A stretch of DNA of 14,286 bases, taken from assembly GCA_029555925.1 (NCBI GenBank), contig JAKPQU010000405.1:1-14286 (forward strand), in the 5' to 3' direction. The stretch comes from Bacillota bacterium. Its GTDB lineage: Bacteria > Eremiobacterota > SpSt-956 > JAKJGF01. The translations under genes were made by a program, and so were the position numbers. Every line of letters begins with the position of its first letter. The stretch's first letter is position 1. Shown here one piece after another: positions 1-6,851 of the stretch. Below the pieces are notes generated by a model, which was not told where the DNA came from, did no database searches, and saw only the letters and a program-made list of their open reading frames with translations.

Positions 1-1
1 A

Positions 2-1489
2 GACTGGAATCATTCTGATTTAAGCCAGAATATGTGGATTAATTCTAATGACCCCTGGAACAATCCTGATTTATGGGCTCCCGATCCGAATGGTTATAAT
101 GGAAATGGGATTGATGACGATAATAATGGATTTATAGATGATTATAGAGGATGGGATTTTGTAGATGTATCATCATCACTTGTTTTCACAGGTGAAGATG
201 ACGACCCTGCCGATGGCAATCCCGATGATTTTGCAGGTCATGGCACCTTTGTTTCAAGTCAGATAGGAGCTGTTGGAAATAATAATATCGGTGTGACAGG
301 TATGAGCTGGACATGTAAGATTATGCCTCTCAGAGCCGGATATGAGCCTAAAAGCGGATCTGCTGCCATATTTACGACATCTGCAGTTACAGCAGCTGTT
401 AATTATGCTGCGGCAAACGGTGCAAGTGTAATAAATATGAGTTTTGGCGTACAGGGTAAACCGGATGAATTTCCATCCATTACATCTGCCGTAACTGATG
501 CAATAAACAAAGGTGTTGTTGTGATTGCAGCAGCAGGAAATAATGGTTATTCCGAATCCGATTTCCCTGCCAATATACCGGGAGTTATATCTGCAGGTTC
601 TGTAGAACAGGACGGTAAAAGATCATCTTTCTCCAATTACGGTAAAGATGTAGACATATATGCCACAGGGAATAAAGTTTACGGTGCCTATCCGGAAGGT
701 AATCATTCTCAGACCGGTGCTGTACCATATACTACACAGACAGGTAAAAAGACCTATGATGTCGGAACAGGAACGTCTTTTTCAACCCCTCTGGTATCGG
801 GTCTTGCAGGTCTTATAGTCTCCAGAGATACTTCTTTAAAGGGAGAGAAACTTGTCAATCAAATACTTAATTATGCCGATTATTTAGATCAGCTCGGTGG
901 TAAAAGAATAAATGTCTATCGTTCCCTTACTGAAGGAAGTATTTCAAGTAATAAAATTAACTATAATTTATCGGCCGGATGGAATCTCCTGTCTTTTCCG
1001 TTTCAATCTGTCACTGCTGTAAGTGGTTTTTCCGGTTCATTTTATTATGTAGAAGGAGGAGATATTCAGGATATAAAGGGAAAGATAGAAAGAGGCCTTG
1101 CAAAAGAAATAAGTCTTTCAGACCTGTCACAGCTTGAGCCGGGAAAAGCCTACTGGACTAAAGCCAGCAGTAATGTTATGGCCAGTGCTGAAGGTAATGT
1201 TCAAACAGTTTCTTCCTTTACACGATCCTTTCAGGGAACTGCCGGATTAAAACCTGTCGGAAATCCTTACAATCTATCACTTACGTGGGGAACATCATCT
1301 GTGACACTTGAAAACGGTCAGAGTCTTTCATCGGCAGAAGCTCAGGGAATGCTGCTGGGTACAATTTATTACTATGATACGTCTGAAGATGCCTTTATAC
1401 CTTTAGCCTATGATACCGGTAATATTGACGCCGGTAAAGGATATTATATGTTAAACCGTACATCCGCCGGTATTGTGTTTAAGAAATAA
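2..1489 (+). CDS. Secreted subtilisin-like serine protease (peptidase S8), 5'-partial
   Basis: This is a subtilase-family (S8) endopeptidase, probably exported and acting at the cell surface or outside. The reading frame is open from base 2 and reads DWNHSDLSQN just before the first ATG at 32. That matches the residues directly after the catalytic Asp motif (DTGxDxxHxDL), so the ATG at 32 is internal and the true start, signal peptide and catalytic Asp lie before the window. Numbering from the ATG at 32, catalytic His is H70 (GHGTFVSS), the oxyanion Asn is N170 (AAAGNNG) and catalytic Ser is S249 (GTSFSTP). An acidic NGNGIDDDNNGF stretch (23-34) is the usual insert after the Asp motif. Residues about 308-485 form a separate C-terminal module with AGWNLLSFPF, LEPGKAYWTKAS and a final GKGYYM, a beta-rich 'GWNL' type domain seen on secreted proteins. 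A lipoprotein gene follows after 14 nt. The family call is secure; the substrate is unknown. Confidence 0.93.
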   Translation, partial: DWNHSDLSQNMWINSNDPWNNPDLWAPDPNGYNGNGIDDDNNGFIDDYRGWDFVDVSSSLVFTGEDDDPADGNPDDFAGHGTFVSSQIGAVGNNNIGVTGMSWTCKIMPLRAGYEPKSGSAAIFTTSAVTAAVNYAAANGASVINMSFGVQGKPDEFPSITSAVTDAINKGVVVIAAAGNNGYSESDFPANIPGVISAGSVEQDGKRSSFSNYGKDVDIYATGNKVYGAYPEGNHSQTGAVPYTTQTGKKTYDVGTGTSFSTPLVSGLAGLIVSRDTSLKGEKLVNQILNYADYLDQLGGKRINVYRSLTEGSISSNKINYNLSAGWNLLSFPFQSVTAVSGFSGSFYYVEGGDIQDIKGKIERGLAKEISLSDLSQLEPGKAYWTKASSNVMASAEGNVQTVSSFTRSFQGTAGLKPVGNPYNLSLTWGTSSVTLENGQSLSSAEAQGMLLGTIYYYDTSEDAFIPLAYDTGNIDAGKGYYMLNRTSAGIVFKK

Positions 1490-1503
1490 GGAGGTGTATT
1501 GTA

Positions 1504-1872
1504 ATGAAAAAGATAACTGTTTTAATTGTTGTTTTTTTAAATATTTTACTGGCCGGATGCGGCGATGATAACAGTGTGAACCCCGGTACTGTTTCTGTTA
1601 CTCTGTCAGGAAAGGTTATGGAGCTTACCACGGGAGAAGTTGTTAGCGGAGCTGTATTAACTTCCAGTTACGGTAATTCTGTAACAAGTGATAGTCAGGG
1701 AAATTTTTCCTTTACCTTTAATTCTAACAGTAATTATATTATCACTTTATCAAAGGAAGGTTATAAAGGAACTATTGCAGGAGGGTTTATCTCCACTGCA
1801 AATATAAATCATAATATTTATATGAATCCTTTAAATAATGAAGGAATGCCTGTAATAGAAGACATTCAATAA
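1504..1872 (+). CDS. Small lipoprotein with a carboxypeptidase-regulatory-like beta-sandwich domain
   Basis: The 122-residue product starts with a short positive n-region (MKK), a hydrophobic stretch and the lipobox LAGC, so Cys19 is the predicted lipidated residue and the mature protein sits on a membrane. Residues about 33-107 resemble a CarboxypepD_reg/Ig-like fold: SGKVMELTTGEVVSGAVL, then SDSQGNFSF and a LSKEGYKG turn. This family often forms a small stalk or adhesion domain rather than an enzyme. The start is well supported by the Shine-Dalgarno sequence AAGGAGGTG that overlaps the end of the protease gene. It lies 14 nt after the protease and 27 nt before a TPR gene, so co-transcription is likely. 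The exact role is unknown. Confidence 0.8.
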   Translation: MKKITVLIVVFLNILLAGCGDDNSVNPGTVSVTLSGKVMELTTGEVVSGAVLTSSYGNSVTSDSQGNFSFTFNSNSNYIITLSKEGYKGTIAGGFISTANINHNIYMNPLNNEGMPVIEDIQ

Positions 1873-1899
1873 AATATATATTAAGAGGTGTAATTAACA

Positions 1900-3174
1900 A
1901 TGGTAAAAGATTTTAAGAATCTACTCAGTAAATATCCTGTTATAAGCTGGGTTGTAGTAGGATTTGTCGCTTTTATGCTTATTATAAGTACTGTAGGCTT
2001 CGGGTTTATGGGTTTTGATAAAAATGAACGTAATATGCCTGTATCGAAGGAGGCAAACAATCCTGATGATGCGAAAGCGGACCTGGAAAGGTGTCTTGCT
2101 GAAGTTGCCAAAGACCCGAGTGATTTTAATTATCGTCAGCTTACAAGAGCTTATATGGCAACAAATGAAATAGATAAAGCTCTTGAGTCAGCTCAGATTG
2201 CAGTAAGTAAAGACCCCAATGATGTAAGCAGTTATCAGTTATTATGTGAGGTTTACAATAAACAATCGTGGTGTGAAGTCACTGATAAAGATTTAGCTAA
2301 TATTAAACCTCTTGTTTCCGGTGATAAACTGGCTGTTTTGACAGGTATGAAAGATAAGAAGTATCCTTTAGATCAGTTTTTAGAAGAGTTAAAAAAGGCA
2401 AAATTTAATCAGGAAGAGATTCAGTCTCTCACAAAATATGTTCTAAAAAATAATAATGATAAAATTTTAGAAAGTATGAACAAAATAGTTTCCCTCGATC
2501 CTAATAATCTTGATAATCGTTTCAGTCTTGCATCTTTTCTCATTCAATCCGGAAAATCAAAGGAAGCTATACCTGAATTACAGAAAATACTCGAAGTTAA
2601 TCCAACGAATTTATATGCCCATCAATTTCTTGCCATAGCTTATATGAATGAAAATGCATATGATAAGGCAGAAGAGGAATTTAACTATATGTTGAAACAG
2701 CAGCCTGATGATGTAAGGATTCATTCTGCTCTCGGCGAGATTTATATGAAACAAAAACGATATAATGATGCTGTTGCAATATATGAAAAAGCTATTGCCC
2801 TTGATCCGAACAAGCCTTTTCTCTTTGCCGGCCTTGGCAGTACCTATGCAATGCAGGGACATAATGAAAAAGCTGTTGAAACCTATAAAAAAGCTCTCTC
2901 ACTGGATCCTAATTCTATGCAAATCCACAGCCAGCTTGCAACTTTATATCAGAAAATGGGAAAACAGCAAGAGTTTATGAATGAACTTAAGAGTATGAAT
3001 ATTATGGAGAATGCAATAGATGCAAATTCAATTCAGGTTGAACCGGCAGGAACAAAAGGTACTGAACCGGAAAAAGGTACTACAGGTGAATCGGATCATG
3101 GTGCTACAGGTGAAGCAACTCAAAGTGCTCCTGCTGCGCCGACTCAGAGTGCTCCTGTACCGACTGCAAATTAA
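1900..3174 (+). CDS. Membrane-anchored TPR protein
   Basis: The 424-residue protein has a single N-terminal membrane segment (about residues 13-36, PVISWVVVGFVAFMLIIST) with no obvious cleavage site, so it is probably a signal-anchored protein with the remainder on one face of the membrane. One TPR lies near residues 74-107. After a less regular helical stretch come about five tandem TPRs (about 200-370) with the A-x-Y and DPN signatures, for example LGEIYMKQKRYNDAVAIYEK. TPR arrays act as protein-protein scaffolds. The last 40 residues are low complexity, rich in Gly, Thr, Ala, Pro and Ser with repeated TQSAP, and are likely disordered. The ATG follows AGAGGTG at good spacing. It sits between two lipoprotein genes in the plus-strand cluster. 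No enzymatic domain is visible and the partner is unknown. Confidence 0.85.
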   Translation: MVKDFKNLLSKYPVISWVVVGFVAFMLIISTVGFGFMGFDKNERNMPVSKEANNPDDAKADLERCLAEVAKDPSDFNYRQLTRAYMATNEIDKALESAQIAVSKDPNDVSSYQLLCEVYNKQSWCEVTDKDLANIKPLVSGDKLAVLTGMKDKKYPLDQFLEELKKAKFNQEEIQSLTKYVLKNNNDKILESMNKIVSLDPNNLDNRFSLASFLIQSGKSKEAIPELQKILEVNPTNLYAHQFLAIAYMNENAYDKAEEEFNYMLKQQPDDVRIHSALGEIYMKQKRYNDAVAIYEKAIALDPNKPFLFAGLGSTYAMQGHNEKAVETYKKALSLDPNSMQIHSQLATLYQKMGKQQEFMNELKSMNIMENAIDANSIQVEPAGTKGTEPEKGTTGESDHGATGEATQSAPAAPTQSAPVPTAN

Positions 3175-3185
3175 TGTTGATACAA

Positions 3186-3203
3186 CGCGCGTCATGCGTC
3201 ATG
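3186..3203. repeat. Heptamer repeat array, 2 units (minus-strand ATGACGC)
   Basis: The gap between the two TPR genes holds CGCGTCA at 3188-3194 and TGCGTCA at 3195-3201, in phase with a period of 7. On the minus strand the units read ATGACGC, a near match to the GTGACGC unit at 6686-6764 and 14125-14145. The array ends 13 nt before the next start codon. Confidence 0.6.
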
Positions 3204-3216
3204 AAAAGAAAAATCT

Positions 3217-4233
3217 ATGGGACGTAACGTATGGATAGACCTGATAAATAGCAGATTATGTTTTTTATCTGTTATTTTTGTTCTGATTTTCCTTGTTTCA
3301 TTTTATGCATGCGGATATGAAAAGATTGGTTACCGCGATAAAGGTCTTTCTTTCTTCAAGGAAGGCCTTTATCAGGAAGCCATTGAAGCATTTGAACAGG
3401 CCCTGTCTGTTGATTCCGATGACTGGCAGGCTCATTTTTATCTGGCAGAATCTCTTTATAATATCGGAAAATATGATAGAGCGGTGATAGAATATAAAAG
3501 TGCAATTACCTGTTACGGAGAGCCGTCTGTAAAGCTTCATAATAAACTGGGAGATACCTATCTTGCGCTGGGGCAGTATGACCATGCAAGAGATGAATAT
3601 CTTCTCGTTCTTTCTATGGATATGAACTGCGAAGAAGCCCATTGTAATCTCGGTTGTGTTTACCAGCATTTTAATCTTATGGATAAGGCTGTAGAAGAAT
3701 TCAAGGAAACTATCCGTATTAATCCCGATAATTATCTTGTCTATAACAATCTTGCTATTACTCTTGCCAATAGCGGAAAAACCGGGGAAGCTATTGACTA
3801 TTTAAATAAAGCTGTAACATTAAATAGCTCTTACAGTGATGCTTACTATAATCTTGGTAATATATACAGTATGGAAAAAGATTATATAAATGCCATAAAT
3901 GCTTATCAGAAAGCTCTAGATCTGAGTCCCGGCAATTACAAGATTTTATGTAATCTCGGCACATCTTATTATAAACTTAAAGATTCATCATCTGCCATAA
4001 TGTGCTGGGAAGAGGCCATAAAGATTAATGCAGGAGATAAGCTCATTCTTTATAATCTTTCTCAGGCTTATTATTCGAAAGGTGAGCTTGATAAAGCTAT
4101 AAAAAATCTGGAAGAAGTTATATATATAGATCCTTCTTTTAAATCTGCATACTGGGATCTCGGCTATTATTATTTATATAAAGGCCATATTAAAGGTGCT
4201 TTAAGTATGTGGTATAAAGGGATTTTTCAGTGA
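3217..4233 (+). CDS. TPR-repeat protein, probable lipoprotein
   Basis: The 338-residue protein has a hydrophobic N-terminal segment (about 14-30) ending in SFYAC-G, so Cys32 could be lipidated; Phe and Tyr at -3 and -2 are unusual for a lipobox, so a simple anchor is possible. From about residue 40 to the end it is almost entirely TPRs, roughly nine, with clear consensus such as AYYNLGNIYSMEKDYINAINAYQKALDLSPG. Such solenoids act as scaffolds in envelope complexes. The start lacks a clear Shine-Dalgarno; upstream is only GAAAAGAAAAATCT and a heptamer repeat. The first codons (GGA CGT AAC GTA) themselves look like heptamer-derived sequence, so the N-terminus is the least certain part. The TGA stop lies in the next heptamer array (4230-4250). 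It is in the plus-strand cluster, 42 nt after one gene and 30 nt before the next. Confidence 0.85.
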   Translation: MGRNVWIDLINSRLCFLSVIFVLIFLVSFYACGYEKIGYRDKGLSFFKEGLYQEAIEAFEQALSVDSDDWQAHFYLAESLYNIGKYDRAVIEYKSAITCYGEPSVKLHNKLGDTYLALGQYDHARDEYLLVLSMDMNCEEAHCNLGCVYQHFNLMDKAVEEFKETIRINPDNYLVYNNLAITLANSGKTGEAIDYLNKAVTLNSSYSDAYYNLGNIYSMEKDYINAINAYQKALDLSPGNYKILCNLGTSYYKLKDSSSAIMCWEEAIKINAGDKLILYNLSQAYYSKGELDKAIKNLEEVIYIDPSFKSAYWDLGYYYLYKGHIKGALSMWYKGIFQ

Positions 4234-4250
4234 CCGGCAACCGGTGATTG
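4230..4250 (+). repeat. Heptamer repeat array, 3 units, supplying a stop codon
   Basis: Three in-phase units, GTGACCG, GCAACCG and GTGATTG, start on the last base of the final Gln codon of the TPR lipoprotein. The TGA stop at 4231-4233 is the core of the first unit. A strong Shine-Dalgarno (GGAGGTG) follows directly for the DUF4013 gene. Confidence 0.6.
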
Positions 4251-4263
4251 GAGGTGTAATATT

Positions 4264-4890
4264 ATGAAACTTGATTATGGGCCGGCTTTCTCCTATCCTT
4301 TTAAAGGAAAAGGCCTGAGAAAGAGACTTCTTATAGGGTGTGCCTGTTCTCTTATATTACCTCTGATTTTTGGTTATTTTATAAGGGCTTATCGAAAAAT
4401 ACTTCGCGGAGAAGACAGGGAACCTCCTGAATGGGATGATATGATGGACATATTTTCCCAGGGAATGATAGGAATTTTTATTGTAATAATCTATATATTT
4501 CTTCCGCTTTTATTGATTTTAATCGGTTATCTCCTGACAGGAGGAGGTTATTATATTATTTCTTCCCAGGGTGTAATTTCATTTACAGGTATATTATCAC
4601 TTATGATTGTTCTGCTCGGTATCCTTCTGTTCTTTCTGGCTCTTATATTACTCCCGATGGCTCTCGCATTTTATGCCGACAGTCTGGATATTATGGAAGC
4701 AATTAATCTGCCTCAGGTAGCGGGAAAAGTATGTGATAATATAGAAAATTATTTTATGGCCATCATTGTTTTTTCATGTGTTTCAGTGGCTGCTCTGGGA
4801 ATATTTATCTTTATATTACCATTGTCTGTATTTTATCTTTACCTCTTTTTTGCTTATATCTTTGCCCAGGTAGTAGTGAGCAGTGAATAG
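4264..4890 (+). CDS. DUF4013 family membrane protein
   Basis: The 208-residue integral membrane protein matches the DUF4013 pattern: GYFIRAYRKILRGEDREPPEWDD at about 37-59, that is, a Gly-Tyr membrane exit, a short basic loop and a PxEWDD motif, followed by a phage-shock-like hydrophobic helix. Hydrophobic segments are near 21-42, 70-91, 105-137 and 163-204, the last two long enough for two passes each. The function of the family is not established. GGAGGTGTAAT just upstream supports the ATG. The last codons (GTG AGC AGT GAA TAG) coincide with two heptamer repeat units, GTGAGCA and GTGAATA, so the C-terminus VSSE and its stop may be repeat-derived. It ends the plus-strand cluster and is convergent with the minus-strand operon. 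Confidence 0.82.
   Translation: MKLDYGPAFSYPFKGKGLRKRLLIGCACSLILPLIFGYFIRAYRKILRGEDREPPEWDDMMDIFSQGMIGIFIVIIYIFLPLLLILIGYLLTGGGYYIISSQGVISFTGILSLMIVLLGILLFFLALILLPMALAFYADSLDIMEAINLPQVAGKVCDNIENYFMAIIVFSCVSVAALGIFIFILPLSVFYLYLFFAYIFAQVVVSSE
4876..4889 (+). repeat. Two heptamer units overlapping the end of the DUF4013 gene
   Basis: GTGAGCA (4876-4882) and GTGAATA (4883-4889) are adjacent and in phase. The TAG stop of the DUF4013 gene begins inside the second unit (4888-4890). GTGAATA is the same unit type as in the arrays at 6796-6851 and 9683-9710. With only two units, chance cannot be excluded. Confidence 0.45.
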
Positions 4891-4922
4891 ACCCGGTCAA
4901 TGAAGCAGGAACCTTGTTTGTA

Positions 4923-4960
4923 TGAGAAGCGTAATGCGTTACGGGAGGAACAGATTCTCA
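4923..4960. repeat. Heptamer pair inside a nested inverted repeat, convergent gap
   Basis: GCGTAAT (4929-4935) and GCGTTAC (4936-4942) are two heptamer units that together form a small hairpin, CGTAA/TTACG with loop TGCG. It is enclosed by TGAGAA (4923-4928) and TTCTCA (4955-4960). It lies between two convergent operons and could act as a transcription end point in both directions, but there is no T-run after the stem, so a classical intrinsic terminator is not shown. Confidence 0.4.
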
Positions 4961-5005
4961 CATTCGTTGTGCCCCACGGTCATGCCTTATAGAATCCGGT
5001 ATAAT

Positions 5006-5701
5006 TCAGATAATACCAAGGTTTTTTACATATATATGGATTCTGAAAGATATATATAATTCAACTGCTGTCAGTACCAGGGCGGGAAGGAAAAAATAGA
5101 GGAAACTGTTCCGGTCCTGTATAGTTTTTTTACTCCATGGTGGTACAAGATACAATAAGACAGAGTTTACCATGACGAACATCGTTATAATACCTGATAC
5201 GACGCACATTGTAATCATATAATAGAGATGGCCATATTCCGTTTTTATTATAAAAAAGAGCGATATGATCATTATTATCCAGGTAAAAAAAACTCTTTTG
5301 TTTTTTGTAAATATTTCCTCCGAGCTATACCGGTAAAGCAGAGAAAATACGCATGGAGCTATTAATATGGATGCCCCTGCACCTGCAAGGAGACCTGTCA
5401 GCAGTCTTATCTGATTGTTAGTTTCTCTTATATGCAGATAGGATGTTCCTCCATCAAGTACAAGTGTTCCTATGAATATTGATGCAGTAATCAATCCATA
5501 AGTGGGAGGCATGCCACCTTTTATTTTTTTATTTATTACAGTCCAGTATAGTAAAGATAGGATAAAACCTGTATAGGTGCCGGTATCTCTGGCACATACC
5601 ATAAGAGGACGACCGTTAAAGTGGAAAGTTCGTTCATCAAGCTGATGACATACACCTGTACCGATATTATAAAGAAATGAAATGATGTGCTCCATAATCA
5701 T
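5006..5701 (-). CDS. DUF2085 family membrane protein
   Basis: The 231-residue polytopic membrane protein carries the DUF2085 signature at its N-terminus: CHQLDERTFHFNGRPL (18-33), then CARDTGTYTGF (36-46). Family members that I know usually read CARCTGIY, so the last Cys of a putative metal- or redox-type cluster appears to be Asp39 here. About five or six membrane segments follow (near 43-58, 66-84, 96-121, 133-152, 156-185 and 200-222). The function of the family is unknown. The start ATG overlaps the stop of the upstream zinc-ribbon gene by 4 nt (ATGA), so the two are probably translationally coupled; a second in-frame ATG two codons later is an alternative. It is the last gene of the minus-strand cluster. 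Confidence 0.82.
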   Translation of the reverse strand: MIMEHIISFLYNIGTGVCHQLDERTFHFNGRPLMVCARDTGTYTGFILSLLYWTVINKKIKGGMPPTYGLITASIFIGTLVLDGGTSYLHIRETNNQIRLLTGLLAGAGASILIAPCVFSLLYRYSSEEIFTKNKRVFFTWIIMIISLFFIIKTEYGHLYYMITMCVVSGIITMFVMVNSVLLYLVPPWSKKTIQDRNSFLYFFLPALVLTAVELYISFRIHIYVKNLGII

Positions 5702-6144
5702 CGCGGCAGATATTCAAGCAGATTTTCAAGGAGTTTTAATCCGAGCAACCAGGATATAAGTGTTATAATAGATCCTGTAAGACTCAATCCATTGAATATA
5801 ATTCCTATTGTTGTCAGTTCCTTCCCTCCCTGTGTATCAGGATTGTCTTTTATCTGTTTTCTGCCGAAGAAAGTCATCATAAGACCTGTAAAACCAAGTA
5901 TACCTGGTATATAGAGACCTGTCAGAGGCGATGTACAGCATGTCAGCACGCTGCCTATACCGAGAAGCATTCCCCCTGCAGCGAGACTGTTTGTAGTCCT
6001 GTCTTTTTTACTGATATCATACGGATTATTTTCTTCTGCCGGTTGAATATCCGTTATTGTTGTATCGGAATCCAGGGGAGTGTAACAGCTTTCACAGGAA
6101 GAAGCATTATCTTCATTTAATTGACCGCATCTGGGACAAATCAT
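5698..6144 (-). CDS. Zinc-ribbon membrane protein (DUF4190-like)
   Basis: The 148-residue protein begins with a zinc ribbon, CPRC at residues 3-6 and CESC at 17-20, likely binding one Zn(II) in the cytoplasm. A polar linker (about 21-52) leads to two or three hydrophobic segments (about 54-90 and 112-138) separated by a loop with GRKQIKDNPDTQGGKE, the layout seen in DUF4190-type proteins. It is a paralogue of the gene at 6265-6657. The start is fixed by the zinc ribbon, but there is no Shine-Dalgarno: the heptamer array at 6149-6183 ends only 4 nt before the ATG. Its stop overlaps the next start by 4 nt. The biological role is unknown. Confidence 0.8.
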   Translation of the reverse strand: MICPRCGQLNEDNASSCESCYTPLDSDTTITDIQPAEENNPYDISKKDRTTNSLAAGGMLLGIGSVLTCCTSPLTGLYIPGILGFTGLMMTFFGRKQIKDNPDTQGGKELTTIGIIFNGLSLTGSIITLISWLLGLKLLENLLEYLPR

Positions 6145-6148
6145 GGTT

Positions 6149-6183
6149 CAGTGACCAGTGAACAGTGACCAGTTATCAGTATG
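6149..6183 (+). repeat. Heptamer repeat array, 5 units (CAGTGAC/CAGTTAT)
   Basis: Five units in perfect phase: CAGTGAC, CAGTGAA, CAGTGAC, CAGTTAT, CAGTATG. Read one phase over, they are GTGACCA, GTGAACA, GTGACCA and GTTATCA, so they share the GTGA core of the other arrays. The array sits directly upstream of the minus-strand zinc-ribbon gene, in the place normally taken by a ribosome binding site. A looser continuation (TCATTAC, TCACTGT) may extend to about 6200. Confidence 0.8.
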
Positions 6184-6241
6184 GCCGGTCATTACTCACT
6201 GTTTCTACCTCTCATTTCTTAATATTAAAAAAATTTCTCTC

Positions 6242-6262
6242 ATCACGCATTATGCATCGCGA
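6242..6262. repeat. Heptamer repeat array, 3 units (ATCACGC type)
   Basis: ATCACGC (6242-6248), ATTATGC (6249-6255) and ATCGCGA (6256-6262) are in phase; on the minus strand the first reads GCGTGAT, the GTGATGC family. The array ends 2 nt past the TAA stop of the minus-strand zinc-ribbon gene at 6265. The last unit is degenerate. Confidence 0.5.
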
Positions 6263-6264
6263 TT

Positions 6265-6657
6265 TTATTGACCTGTTCCGTAAAGGGAGGTTATTTTCCA
6301 TACACCATCTATTACGGCCATTGTAATTGAACCTGCAAGTCCTATTATTCCGAGTATTATAGCAGCGGTGGCCAGTTTTTCTCCTTTTTGATTGTTATTT
6401 AACAGATATTTTTTGGCCATAGTACCCGTTATTATGGCTCCTATGGAATCAAGGATGCCCAGCGGATAACATATACATACTACAATTCCTGTAATCCCCA
6501 GAATGAGGCTGACAATAGACAGAGGATTGTATTTTCTTGTATCCTCAGGAGGATTGAGTCTTTTATATTCTTCTTCTTCCGGATATATATAGGCAAAACA
6601 ACTTGTACAGTTCAGTGATAAATCCGAATTTGTCTGACCGCAGTAGGGACATTTCAT
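6265..6657 (-). CDS. Zinc-ribbon membrane protein (DUF4190-like), paralogue
   Basis: The 130-residue protein has the same plan as its neighbour at 5698-6144: a zinc ribbon (CPYC at 3-6, CTSC at 17-20), an acidic linker with EEEEYKRLNPPEDTRKYNPL, then two hydrophobic hairpins (about 45-78 and 94-118) around a KKYLLNNNQKGEK loop. The pair probably arose by duplication, though the membrane parts have diverged well. The ribbon fixes the start at the ATG; an AAGGAGGT lies upstream but 17 nt away, longer than usual. A 181-nt gap with the largest heptamer array separates it from the HIT gene, so it may have its own promoter, which I could not identify. No function can be assigned from sequence. Confidence 0.8.
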   Translation of the reverse strand: MKCPYCGQTNSDLSLNCTSCFAYIYPEEEEYKRLNPPEDTRKYNPLSIVSLILGITGIVVCICYPLGILDSIGAIITGTMAKKYLLNNNQKGEKLATAAIILGIIGLAGSITMAVIDGVWKITSLYGTGQ

Positions 6658-6685
6658 TGCAGATTATTTTTAAACCTCCTTAATC

Positions 6686-6764
6686 GTGACGGGTGACGCG
6701 TAACGCGTGACGGGTGGTTCGTGATGCGTGATAATCGTGATGCGTGGTTCGTGATGCGTGATGC
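6686..6764 (+). repeat. Heptamer repeat array, 11 units (GTGACGC/GTGATGC)
   Basis: Unit by unit: GTGACGG, GTGACGC, GTAACGC, GTGACGG, GTGGTTC, GTGATGC, GTGATAATC (a 9-nt unit), GTGATGC, GTGGTTC, GTGATGC, GTGATGC. The period of 7 is broken once, by 2 nt. The pattern GTGGTTC-GTGATGC occurs twice, so part of the array looks like a higher-order duplication. The CG dinucleotides make it a local GC island in an AT-rich genome. It lies between the zinc-ribbon and HIT genes. Confidence 0.9.
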
Positions 6765-6778
6765 ATATTTCATATCCA

Positions 6779-6797
6779 GGGCGTTTAATAAACGCCC
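6779..6797. terminator. Perfect 9-bp palindrome, possible terminator of the HIT operon
   Basis: GGGCGTTTA (6779-6787), one central A, then TAAACGCCC (6789-6797) form a perfect inverted repeat. It lies 42 nt past the stop of the minus-strand HIT gene, a sensible place for transcription to end. No U-tract follows on the minus strand, so it may instead be an mRNA 3'-end stabiliser or part of the composite repeat. It is flanked by heptamer arrays in opposite orientation. Confidence 0.45.
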
Positions 6798-6851
6798 CAC
6801 TCACTATTCACTACTCACGACTCACCCTTCACCCTTCATCATTCACTCTTC
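6796..6851 (-). repeat. Heptamer repeat array, 8 units (minus-strand GTGAATA/GTGAGTA/GTGAAGG)
   Basis: On the plus strand the units are CCCACTC, ACTATTC, ACTACTC, ACGACTC, ACCCTTC, ACCCTTC, ATCATTC, ACTCTTC, all in phase. On the minus strand they give GTGAATA, GTGAGTA, GTGAGTC and GTGAAGG types. The array overlaps the last four codons and the TGA stop (6839-6841) of the HIT gene and runs on into the palindrome. Confidence 0.88.

Noticed and set aside
3298..3669. 123-residue minus-strand reading frame
   Set aside because: It is antisense to a clear TPR gene and has no family features.
4891..5005. Bidirectional terminator from AACCTTG (4910-4916) and CAAGGTT (5017-5023)
   Set aside because: The arms are 100 nt apart and only 7 bp, which is weak for a terminator.
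6686..6851. CRISPR array
   Set aside because: Units are 7 bp with no spacers, and no cas gene is nearby.
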